Shown here piece by piece: positions 46,988-55,059 of a stretch of 64,000 nt of DNA (position 1 is the first letter of the stretch; each line of letters starts with the position of its first letter). This DNA is from Thalassospira lucentensis MCCC 1A00383 = DSM 14000 (GTDB lineage: Bacteria; Pseudomonadota; Alphaproteobacteria; Rhodospirillales; Thalassospiraceae). The notes beneath the pieces were generated by a model, which worked only from the letters and a program-made list of their open reading frames with translations, was not told the origin of the DNA and ran no database searches. The DNA is taken from the NCBI RefSeq assembly GCF_000421265.1, contig NZ_ATWN01000005.1:186001-250000 (forward strand). Direction: 5' to 3'. The position numbers were made by a program, and so were the translations under genes.

Positions 46988-47536
46988 TCAATAAGATGGC
47001 GGTGTCGCGGCACTGACAACTTCGCATTCACCATCCCCGACATTTCGGAAACGGTGCGGGATTTCCGCATTGAAATAATATGCGTCTCCCGGGCCAAGAA
47101 TCTTGACCCGCTCCCCAACCGTCACTTCAAGTTTGCCACGCACGATAACACCGGCCTCTTCACCCTTCTGGACAATCAGTTTGTCACCCGTGTCACCGCC
47201 AGCCGGATAGGTTTCATGCAGAACACGCAAATTACGATCCTTGCGCGTTGCCCCGACAAGACGCATCGACATCGTTCCGTCGGCCAGCTCAACAAGATCT
47301 TCTTTGTTAAAGAAAATCTCTTCACCGGTATCAAGATCGATGGTGAAGAAATCGATCAGGGTCATGGGGATTCCTGCCAAAACCTTGGCCAGACTATCAA
47401 TCGATGGGCTGACGCGGTTTTGTTCGATCGTCGAAATCGTGCTGTTGGTGACACCGGCACGCCGCGCCAGTTCCCGTTGTGACAGCCCATACATGCTGCG
47501 CACAGCCTTCAGGCGATCCCCTACCTTCTGTGACAT
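46988..47536 (-). CDS. puuR: Polyamine-responsive repressor PuuR
   Basis: Transcription regulator of 182 residues. An N-terminal XRE-type helix-turn-helix (LSQRELARRAGVTNSTISTI, residues 18-37) is joined to a C-terminal cupin domain (about 110-178) that would bind putrescine. This architecture and the location between puuA and puuC match E. coli PuuR, which represses the puu genes. AGGA precedes the ATG. It is co-directional with puuA, 46 bases away, so it may regulate its own operon. Confidence 0.9.
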   Translation of the reverse strand: MSQKVGDRLKAVRSMYGLSQRELARRAGVTNSTISTIEQNRVSPSIDSLAKVLAGIPMTLIDFFTIDLDTGEEIFFNKEDLVELADGTMSMRLVGATRKDRNLRVLHETYPAGGDTGDKLIVQKGEEAGVIVRGKLEVTVGERVKILGPGDAYYFNAEIPHRFRNVGDGECEVVSAATPPSY

Positions 47537-47582
47537 TCCTGTTCTTTTCCCTATCGCACGCTTTTTATATTTTTATGCGCGG

Positions 47583-48965
47583 TCAGACCGCATCAAGGTA
47601 CCAGCGATATTCAAGCTGGGTCACCTCAGAGAAAAACTCGTCATATTCGGCACGACGGCAAATGTCGAAAACTTCAACAAACTTCTCGCCCAAATATTCT
47701 TTGACGATATCGCCTTCGACAAACCGGTCGAGGGCGGAAATCATGCTGCGTGGGACGATCTTGCCTCCGTGCTGTTCATAGCCGTTGCCAACTGTTGGCT
47801 CACCCGGATCAAGCTTGTTTTTCATGCCGTAATGCACGCCAGCCAAAACACAGGCCAAAACCAGATAGGGGTTTGCATCGGCACCAGATACACGGTGTTC
47901 AACACGTGCCGCCTTCGGGCTACCTGCGGGAATGCGCAATGCCACAGTCCGGTTGTTCAAACCCCAGTTCGGCGACATCGGCGCATAGGCCTTGTTCTGG
48001 AACCGGCGGAATGAATTCGGGTTCGGCGCAAAGATCGCCATGCTTTCAAACATCGCTTCCTGCAGGCCACCAATGGCAAAGCGCAGATTGTCTGACACTT
48101 CTTCATCGCCTTTGGGCGACATGACGTTATTGCCGTCTTCATCGCGCAAGCTGACATGGACGTGCAAGCCGTTACCAGCCTGATCAGAATACGGCTTGGC
48201 CATGAAGGTCGCGGTCACACCGTGATCCCATGAAATGCCCTTAACCACGCGTTTAAGCTGCATGGCATGGTCTGCGGCCATCATCGGGTCACTGACATGG
48301 CCCAGATTGATTTCGAACTGTCCGGGGCCAGCTTCGGCAACGATGGTATCGGCCGGGATACCCTGACGGTTCAGTTCGGCAACCGCATCATGAAGAACCC
48401 GTTCGAAATCTTCGATCTGCTGAAGACCATAAACCTGCACACCATCCGATGCGATCCCGCCACCAAGCGGCTGCGGGGGCAATGGCACGGCTGTTTCCCG
48501 ATCCTGATCGGCAAGATAGAATTCAAGCTCAAGTGCCACAGTCGGATAAAAACCGTCCGCGGCCATGCGATCAACAACCGACTGCAAAACATTGCGCGGA
48601 TCGGCAAAAAAGCGCGAACCGTCAAGGTTATACAAGCTCATCATCACTTGGGCCAAAGGCAGTTCGCCATATGGAACACGGCACAGCGTACCGGCGATCG
48701 GCTTTGCTATATTGTCCTGATCACCACTGGACCACAGAAGTCCCGTGCCTTCCGGATTGTCACCGGTGATATCGACAAGACAGACGGAACCCGGCAGATT
48801 AACGCCTTCCTGAAAGCTTTTAAGGAATTTCTGTTTGCTGATTCGCTTGCCACGAAACACCCCGTTAACGTCGGGGATCAGCAATTCAATAAGTTCGATA
48901 TCAGGATTTTCTTCAAAGAATCGTTGGGCTTCTGCCCTACTGTCTTCGACGAACGACTTGTTCAT
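47583..48965 (-). CDS. puuA: Gamma-glutamylputrescine synthetase
   Basis: Glutamine-synthetase-like ligase that joins putrescine and glutamate using ATP, the first step of the Puu pathway. The 460-residue protein has the metal-binding VALELEFYLAD near 135, EAGPGQFEINLGH near 206, the ATP-binding GNGLHVHVSL near 256, and the arginine-rich NNRTVALRIPAGS near 327. The GS-type adenylylation site is absent. It heads the puuA-puuR-puuC-speB operon and faces the aminotransferase gene across a 315-base shared regulatory region. Confidence 0.93.
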   Translation of the reverse strand: MNKSFVEDSRAEAQRFFEENPDIELIELLIPDVNGVFRGKRISKQKFLKSFQEGVNLPGSVCLVDITGDNPEGTGLLWSSGDQDNIAKPIAGTLCRVPYGELPLAQVMMSLYNLDGSRFFADPRNVLQSVVDRMAADGFYPTVALELEFYLADQDRETAVPLPPQPLGGGIASDGVQVYGLQQIEDFERVLHDAVAELNRQGIPADTIVAEAGPGQFEINLGHVSDPMMAADHAMQLKRVVKGISWDHGVTATFMAKPYSDQAGNGLHVHVSLRDEDGNNVMSPKGDEEVSDNLRFAIGGLQEAMFESMAIFAPNPNSFRRFQNKAYAPMSPNWGLNNRTVALRIPAGSPKAARVEHRVSGADANPYLVLACVLAGVHYGMKNKLDPGEPTVGNGYEQHGGKIVPRSMISALDRFVEGDIVKEYLGEKFVEVFDICRRAEYDEFFSEVTQLEYRWYLDAV

Positions 48966-49280
48966 CGTCTTATACTCCCAGAAAAGGCCTCGTATTCGCA
49001 GGGTTTATCCCTGCCGCATCGTGCCGTGCCAAACAGCCCCGGTCAAGCCCATTCGTGCGATATATCGTGCAATTCGTGCAGCGCACAATTTCTGAATACG
49101 TGAAATTAATCAGCTGACACCAGCATCCCACAACAACCAGCAGATAACAAAAAACAACGCATTTTACCGCAAAATATTATCCAAAATTTCCTCTTGCAAA
49201 GGTGTTCAAAAAAACGAACACTAAAAGCAGATGTTCAACATATCGCACAAAACAGGCAAGTACCGCTGTCAGGAGACGCT
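48966..49280. promoter_or_regulatory. Divergent regulatory region between puuA and spuC
   Basis: The 315 bases hold promoters for both directions. Near puuA there are three TCGTGC repeats (49053, 49065, 49074) around a palindrome CGATATATCG (49058-49067). Near spuC there is an inverted repeat GTGTTC-N8-GAACAC (49202-49221) and a palindrome ATGTTCAACAT (49231-49241). GAACA is part of the E. coli PuuR operator. The octamer GTGCGATA occurs in both clusters and also just upstream of puuR. These are candidate PuuR sites. Confidence 0.45.
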
Positions 49281-50651
49281 ATGAATAATTTCGACAAAAC
49301 CGCCTATTGGCAGGACATAGATCAGGCACACCATATTCATCCGTTCACCGATACGGCGGACCTGAACAATCGTGGCACGCGCGTTATTACCAGCGCCAAG
49401 GGTGTGTTTATCGAGGATTCCAACGGCAAGCGCTATCTTGACGGCATGGCGGGTCTCTGGTGTGTCAATATCGGTTATGGCCGTAAGGAACTTGCCGAAG
49501 CGGCCTATAAGCAGATGCTTGAACTGCCCTACTACAACAACTTCTTCCAGTGTGCGAATACGCCTGCGATTGAACTTTCCAAAGTTCTCGCTGAAATCAC
49601 GCCCGAAGGCCTCAACCACGTATTTTACGCCAATTCCGGGTCTGAAGCGAACGACACGGTTGTTCGTATGGTGCATCAATACTGGAATCTTAAGGGCAAA
49701 CCTGAGCGCACCCACATCATCAGTCGCAAGAACGCCTATCACGGCTCGACCGTGGCCGGTGCATCGCTTGGCGGTATGTCGGGCATGCATGCACAGGGAG
49801 GTTCACTTCTGCGCGATGTCGTTCATATTGATCAGCCTTACTGGTACGGCGAAGGCGGCGATCATACCCCCGAAGAATTCGGTCTGCTGACCGCGCGCAA
49901 GCTTGAAGAAAAAATCGAGGAACTTGGCGCAGACCGCGTTGGCGCCTTTATCGGTGAGCCGATCCAGGGGGCTGGCGGCGTGATCATTCCGCCGTCAACC
50001 TACTGGCCGGAAATTCAGCGTATCTGCAAAAAATACGACATTCTTCTGATTGCCGATGAAGTCATTTGCGGCTTTGGCCGGACCGGCAATTGGTTCGGGT
50101 CTGAGACCTTTGACATCAAACCCGATCTGATGCCGATGGCAAAGGGTATGTCGTCTGGCTACCTTCCGATTTCGGCGGTTATGGTTGGCGAACGCGTTGC
50201 CGATGTTTTGATCAATCAGTGCGGTGAGTTTACCCACGGCTTTACTTATTCCGGCCACCCGGCGGCCGCAGCTGTGGCCCTTGAAAACATCCGCATCATG
50301 CGCGATGAAAAAATGGTCGAACGGGTCCGTGATGACATCGGCCCGTATTTCCGCAAACAGCTTGACACCCTTAAAGACCATCCGCTGGCCGGGGCGGTTG
50401 AAACGGTTGGCCTGATTGCCGGCATGCCGCTGGTTGATGACAAGAAAACCCGCAAAGCATTTGATAAGCCGGGCACGGTTGGCACCATCTGCCGCGATGC
50501 ATGCGTTGCCAACGGCGTTATCTCACGAGCCTGTGGCGACCGTATGGTTCTGTCGCCACCGCTTTGCATTACTCACGACGAAGTCGACGAGCTGGTCAAA
50601 CGGCTCCGTGCGGCACTGGATGATACTGCCAAGAAAATCGGCAAAACGTAA
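49281..50651 (+). CDS. spuC: Putrescine/polyamine:pyruvate aminotransferase (SpuC type)
   Basis: PLP-dependent class III aminotransferase of 456 residues. The cofactor motifs are NSGSEANDTVVRM, LLIADEVICGFGRTG and MPMAKGMSSGYLP, whose lysine forms the Schiff base. The N-terminal HHIHPFTDTADLNNRGTRVI is typical of SpuC-like enzymes acting on putrescine, cadaverine or spermidine. The start at 49281 has CAGGAGACGCT upstream. It is divergent from puuA. It could deaminate putrescine directly or a gamma-glutamyl intermediate; a GABA aminotransferase role is a less likely alternative. Confidence 0.87.
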   Translation: MNNFDKTAYWQDIDQAHHIHPFTDTADLNNRGTRVITSAKGVFIEDSNGKRYLDGMAGLWCVNIGYGRKELAEAAYKQMLELPYYNNFFQCANTPAIELSKVLAEITPEGLNHVFYANSGSEANDTVVRMVHQYWNLKGKPERTHIISRKNAYHGSTVAGASLGGMSGMHAQGGSLLRDVVHIDQPYWYGEGGDHTPEEFGLLTARKLEEKIEELGADRVGAFIGEPIQGAGGVIIPPSTYWPEIQRICKKYDILLIADEVICGFGRTGNWFGSETFDIKPDLMPMAKGMSSGYLPISAVMVGERVADVLINQCGEFTHGFTYSGHPAAAAVALENIRIMRDEKMVERVRDDIGPYFRKQLDTLKDHPLAGAVETVGLIAGMPLVDDKKTRKAFDKPGTVGTICRDACVANGVISRACGDRMVLSPPLCITHDEVDELVKRLRAALDDTAKKIGKT

Positions 50652-50678
50652 TCATCATACAATTTCTGTGACTTAACG

Positions 50679-50713
50679 AAATACCCGGCATGACCTATCA
50701 TCGCCGGGTATTT
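50679..50713 (+). terminator. Terminator after spuC
   Basis: An 11-bp perfect stem (AAATACCCGGC with GCCGGGTATTT), 13-base loop, followed by TT. It lies 27 bases after the stop and separates spuC from the flavin oxidase gene. Confidence 0.8.
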
Positions 50714-50765
50714 TTAATCCCGCGCATCCGATCCCATCGTTTTACCCCATCGCAACGAGTGCCCC

Positions 50766-52115
50766 ATGCTCAAACGCATTTACCAGCCCGCCGCCTATCA
50801 AACTGACACCCTGCCCGACAGCTATTGGGTCGAAAGTGCCGCACCACTGCCAGATTGCGAAAGACTTCCGATTGATGGCGCGCTTAAAACCGACGTCGCG
50901 ATTATTGGCGGCGGGTATTGCGGTTTGTCAGCGGCACTGGAACTTGCGACGAGCGGCACAAATGTTACCGTCTTTGATGCCGGACGCAGTGGTTGGGGTG
51001 CATCGGGGCGTAATGGCGGTTTTTGTTGCATGGGCGGCAGTGGCAAGGGATACGGCTATCTTGCCAAACGATTTGGCGAGGATGAAACTCGTAAATTTGC
51101 CAGTATTCAACGCGATGCAATTGATCTGGTCGATCAACGCCTGAGCGATTGGGACATTGATGCCGACCGCCATTCGGATGGCGAGGTCGTTCTGGCTCAT
51201 AAACCCAACCGGGTGCGTGAACTGCACGAAGAAATCGACGAACTCAACCATTTCACTGACATTAAATCAGAACTTCTTGATCGTGATGCCCTTGAGGAAC
51301 GTGGCCTGAATGCCGGGGAAACGTATGGCGGGCTGCATGTGAAAACCGGATTTGGCCTCAATCCGATGAAGTATCTGATCGGATTACACGCACAGTGCAT
51401 CAAGGCCGGTGTTCGAATATTTGAACAGGCAAAAATCGACCGGTTTGACGAAGCTGGCGGCAAATACACCCTGTATGCAGGCGCAACCCAAATCACAGCC
51501 AACAAGATCATCATCACCACCAACGGATACAGTGCGGAAAACCTGCCCGACTGGATTGGGGGCAAGCTGATGCCTGTCTTTTCGGGCATTTTTGTCACCC
51601 GCCCCATGAGCAACGATGAACTTGCCGCACAGGGCTGGACCAGCGACCTGATGGCATTTGATAGCCGGATTTTACTGCATTATTTCCGCAAACTGCCCGA
51701 CAACAGGTTTCTGTTTGGTGGACGTGGCGGCATTACCGCCACCCCGGCGGCCTTTGACGCGGGCAAACGCGACTTGCTGAGCAACTTTAACCGCATGTTC
51801 CCGGCATGGCGCGATGTTGAGCTCACCCATCACTGGAATGGGCTTGCCTGTCTGTCGCAAAGCTGGCGGCCCTATATCGGGCGGGTTCCCGGTCATCGGG
51901 ATGTGTGGACAGCCCTTGCCTGGCACGGCAATGGTGTCGCGCTGGCAAGTCAGGGCGGCAAACTTCTGGCCCAACGGATGCAAGGTGCAATTGGCGCCGA
52001 AGATCTGGGCGCGATTCTTGGCACGCCGATGGATGATTTCCCGTTGCCAAAATTGCGCCGTGTCGCCCGGTCAGCGGCCTATCGATATTACGGATTACGG
52101 GATCGGTTTGCGTAA
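50766..52115 (+). CDS. FAD-dependent amine oxidase, PuuB/OrdL-like (paralog 1)
   Basis: DAO-family flavoenzyme of 449 residues. It has the dinucleotide motif VAIIGGGYCGLSAALELA near residue 44, the GWGASGRNGGFCCMG segment near 75 and the C-terminal ALAWHGNGVALASQGGK FAD contact. The overall layout matches gamma-glutamylputrescine oxidase, which releases H2O2 and ammonia. A second, clearly different paralog lies at 53519-54835 on the other strand. I cannot tell which is the true PuuB; the gene at 53519 is closer to PuuB in its NGGQ..SGQR motif. Confidence 0.82.
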   Translation: MLKRIYQPAAYQTDTLPDSYWVESAAPLPDCERLPIDGALKTDVAIIGGGYCGLSAALELATSGTNVTVFDAGRSGWGASGRNGGFCCMGGSGKGYGYLAKRFGEDETRKFASIQRDAIDLVDQRLSDWDIDADRHSDGEVVLAHKPNRVRELHEEIDELNHFTDIKSELLDRDALEERGLNAGETYGGLHVKTGFGLNPMKYLIGLHAQCIKAGVRIFEQAKIDRFDEAGGKYTLYAGATQITANKIIITTNGYSAENLPDWIGGKLMPVFSGIFVTRPMSNDELAAQGWTSDLMAFDSRILLHYFRKLPDNRFLFGGRGGITATPAAFDAGKRDLLSNFNRMFPAWRDVELTHHWNGLACLSQSWRPYIGRVPGHRDVWTALAWHGNGVALASQGGKLLAQRMQGAIGAEDLGAILGTPMDDFPLPKLRRVARSAAYRYYGLRDRFA

Positions 52116-52201
52116 TTGGTCAAACTGACATATGTCATGATGAACCGTCGCAGGTTGCGCTAATCCTGTGACATTCTGACCGCATCACAGGCCGATCGAC
52201 C

Positions 52202-52687
52202 ATGTCTGACAAACAGCCAACCCTTGCCGAGATCAAGGAACGCCGCGAAATCGCCACCAGGCGGATCAAAGAAGACACCGGGATTGATCAGGACATGATC
52301 AAAAACATCGTTCACGGCTTTTACGCCAAGGTCCGCGAAGACGGCATGCTCGGTCCGGTGTTCGAGGAAAAAGTTGAAAACTGGGACACGCACCTTGATC
52401 GCATGGTGATGTTCTGGTCATCGGTCGCACTGGCAACCGGTAATTATGACGGTCGCCCGATGCAAAAGCACATGCCCCTTAAAATCACCCGCCATCATTT
52501 TGATCGCTGGCTGCAACTGTTTGCCCAGACCCTGTCAGAACACTGCGACGAACCCGCCGCAAAACATTTCATGGAACGCGCCCTTCGCATCGCATCAAGC
52601 TTTGAAATCGGCATCGCGGCCCATAACGGTGTGATCCTGTCCAAGGGCGAACGCTATGACCCGGTTGCAAACTGGGAACCAAAGTAA
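52202..52687 (+). CDS. Group III truncated haemoglobin
   Basis: A 161-residue globin of the P class. Key segments are VREDGMLGPVFEEKV, WDTHLDRMVMFWSSVALATGNY and KHMPLKITRHHFDRWLQLF; the last contains the proximal histidine and the tryptophan typical of group III. It would bind haem in the cytoplasm and handle O2, NO or peroxide; the physiological role of group III globins is not settled. It lies 86 bases after a hydrogen-peroxide-producing oxidase gene on the same strand, which may be functionally linked. Confidence 0.9.
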   Translation: MSDKQPTLAEIKERREIATRRIKEDTGIDQDMIKNIVHGFYAKVREDGMLGPVFEEKVENWDTHLDRMVMFWSSVALATGNYDGRPMQKHMPLKITRHHFDRWLQLFAQTLSEHCDEPAAKHFMERALRIASSFEIGIAAHNGVILSKGERYDPVANWEPK

Positions 52688-52823
52688 ACCGATTTGGATG
52701 TATGACAACAACAAGGCATTGAACCCAAAAGAAAATTATATCAATCTGTGTATTATCAGTTTTTGATAAAACTGACCGCCGCGAAGCCCACTCCAGAATG
52801 GAACAAAAACGGAGAAAATAACG

Positions 52824-53522
52824 ATGTGGTCTGGGATCCTTGTTGCCGTCCTTTTGCTGGTTACACTGGTTGCCTATACTTTGCACGGACATCGCCGCCA
52901 TCTGGCCATTAGTACCGGCCCGAAAATTGATCGTGCATCACGTTCAAATACTGCCCTGCTGCTGATTGATTTGCAGGATGATTTCACATCAAGCACCGCA
53001 AAATACACCTATCCCGCCGAGGCGTTGAACAATGGCATCGAGGCTATCAACAAACTGGTGGAAACAGCCAATGCCAATGGATCACCTGTTATCTCCATAC
53101 GGCAAACATTTGTAGGCTGGTACATCAATTTTCTCGTCAAATTGCTAAATGAGGGGCGCGGCAGTCTGACATCAAAGGGGCTCGATATTGATGCCCGGAT
53201 TGATGGCGATATTGACCACGACATCGTTAAATCCCGCGCCGATGCATTCCATGAAGCTGAACTGGATCGTGTCCTGGATCGGCATCATATCGGCAAACTT
53301 ATCATTGTCGGACTTGATGGGGATTTTTGCGTTAAGGCGACCATGCAGGCCGCACTTAACCGCGGCTATGATGTTTCTTTTAGTGATGCGACCACGCTTG
53401 CGCACAATCAACAAAACTGGCGCGAAACGAAATCCCGCCTTGTGGCCCTTGGCGCGAAAGACAGGATTGATCAAACCCGTCACACACCATCAACGACAAC
53501 GCAGCAAAGCGAACCGGCTTAA
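52824..53522 (+). CDS. Membrane-anchored isochorismatase-fold cysteine hydrolase
   Basis: A 232-residue hydrolase. An N-terminal membrane helix (about residues 3-20, SGILVAVLLLVTLVAYTL) precedes the cysteine-hydrolase fold with the triad Asp (LLLIDLQDDF), Lys (HDIVKSRADAF) and Cys (GLDGDFCVKATMQAAL). Family members split amides, nicotinamide or isochorismate. The membrane anchor is unusual. The C-terminal 25 residues are polar and low-complexity. It overlaps the convergent puuB-like gene tail-to-tail by four bases. The substrate is unknown. Confidence 0.85.
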   Translation: MWSGILVAVLLLVTLVAYTLHGHRRHLAISTGPKIDRASRSNTALLLIDLQDDFTSSTAKYTYPAEALNNGIEAINKLVETANANGSPVISIRQTFVGWYINFLVKLLNEGRGSLTSKGLDIDARIDGDIDHDIVKSRADAFHEAELDRVLDRHHIGKLIIVGLDGDFCVKATMQAALNRGYDVSFSDATTLAHNQQNWRETKSRLVALGAKDRIDQTRHTPSTTTQQSEPA

Positions 53523-54835
53523 AGCCTGTCGCGCAGCGAATACCAAACCATAGCCGCCACCAGCATCGGATAGCGCAGCGTCTTACCGCCGGGGAATGCC
53601 GGTATTTTCAAGTTCGACATTACGTCAAACCGCTCCATTGTTCCGGCAACCGCATCGGCCATGATCTGCCCGGCCAAGGTTGCCATCGCAACCCCATGCC
53701 CGGAATAACCCGTTGCGGTAAAGACATTATCCTCGATCTTACGGAAAAATGGCATCCGGTTCATCGTAATCGCCAACGTCCCGCCCCAGCCATAATCAAT
53801 TTTAACGTCTTTGAGCTGCGGATAGACTTCAAGCATATGCGGAGAGACGAACGATTTGATGTCGCGGGGGAAGCGATAGCCATATGTTTCCCCGCCGCCA
53901 AACAGCATGCGGTTATCCGCACTGAGGCGGTAATAGTTGATCACGAATTTTGAATCGGCAACCGCCACATCATCGCGGATCAGGTCGCGCGCCAAATCCT
54001 CAGAAAGCGGCTCGGTCGCAATGATGAAATTATTGATCGGCATCACGCGCTTTGCCACGCGGTCTTCAAGCGCATCAAGATATCCGTTGCAGCCAAGGAT
54101 CACTTTGTTAGCGCTAACAACCGCACCATTGCTGGTTTTAACCATGACCTTGCCCGACTGGTTTTCATAGGATGTCACAACCGCATTTTCAAAAATGCGT
54201 GCCCCTGCGACGCGGGCTGCATCCGCAATGCCAAGCGCGAAGTTCAGCGGGTGAATATGCCCCGCCCCCATATCAAGCGATCCGCCATGGTAAAACTCAG
54301 TCCCCAGCATCTCGCGCATTTCAGCACGGTCAACGTTACGGATCTGGTTATAGCCATATTCGCTTTGCAGCTTTTCGGTGTAGGCATGGGTATCTGACAC
54401 AAACCGCGCGCGATGGTCGGCATGTAAAATGCCCGGTTTCCAATCACATTTGATGTCGTGTTTGGTGATCAGGGATTTGACGATGTCCTTGGACTGCTCG
54501 GCGATACCCCAAAGTTTTTTGGCATCATCGCGCCCGACCATTTTTTCAAGGTCATCTTGTTCACGCCGCTGGCCCGATCCGACCTGCCCGCCATTCCGGC
54601 CCGAAGCGCCCCAGCCAACCCGGTGCGCTTCAAGCAGGATGACGTCAAAGCCACGTTCGGCCAGATGCAAGGCTGATGACAACCCGGTAAAGCCGCCACC
54701 AATGACCACAATATCGCACGACAGATCCCCTTCGATTGTCTCGAACGGTGCGGTCTTATTGGCGGTCGCGGCATAATAGGATGCCGGATAGGTTCCTGCC
54801 TTGTCATTGGCGGTCAGCAAATTCGGGGTAAACAC
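53519..54835 (-). CDS. puuB: Gamma-glutamylputrescine oxidase-like FAD enzyme (paralog 2)
   Basis: DAO-family flavoenzyme of 438 residues. It has IVVIGGGFTGLSSALHLAER near 43, GWGASGRNGGQVGSGQR near 73, and the FAD contact TATGYSGHGVAMATLAGQ near 388. The NGGQ..SGQRR motif and the C-terminal MVWYSLRDRL match PuuB. PuuB converts gamma-glutamylputrescine to the aldehyde used by PuuC, with H2O2 and ammonia as by-products. Translation begins with GTG, preceded by TTGAGG. It is not in the puuA operon but within the same island. Confidence 0.87.
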   Translation of the reverse strand: MFTPNLLTANDKAGTYPASYYAATANKTAPFETIEGDLSCDIVVIGGGFTGLSSALHLAERGFDVILLEAHRVGWGASGRNGGQVGSGQRREQDDLEKMVGRDDAKKLWGIAEQSKDIVKSLITKHDIKCDWKPGILHADHRARFVSDTHAYTEKLQSEYGYNQIRNVDRAEMREMLGTEFYHGGSLDMGAGHIHPLNFALGIADAARVAGARIFENAVVTSYENQSGKVMVKTSNGAVVSANKVILGCNGYLDALEDRVAKRVMPINNFIIATEPLSEDLARDLIRDDVAVADSKFVINYYRLSADNRMLFGGGETYGYRFPRDIKSFVSPHMLEVYPQLKDVKIDYGWGGTLAITMNRMPFFRKIEDNVFTATGYSGHGVAMATLAGQIMADAVAGTMERFDVMSNLKIPAFPGGKTLRYPMLVAAMVWYSLRDRL

Positions 54836-55059
54836 GAGGGAGCCTCAATTTGGTTGTTCTTTATCGCGACATCCTGCCCGATCAGGGGCATCTATCAAGG
54901 GAAAACAGCCGTTTCCAGCTGTATTTGGATGGATTTCACCGATTATACCAAAATAGGCATCGCCAAGGAAAAAGGATTGCGCAAAGACGCCGATAGAACG
55001 CGATACCTGCGGCCCTTTTTAATCTCACCGACCAAGACCTACGCAACTAAAACAGAGTC

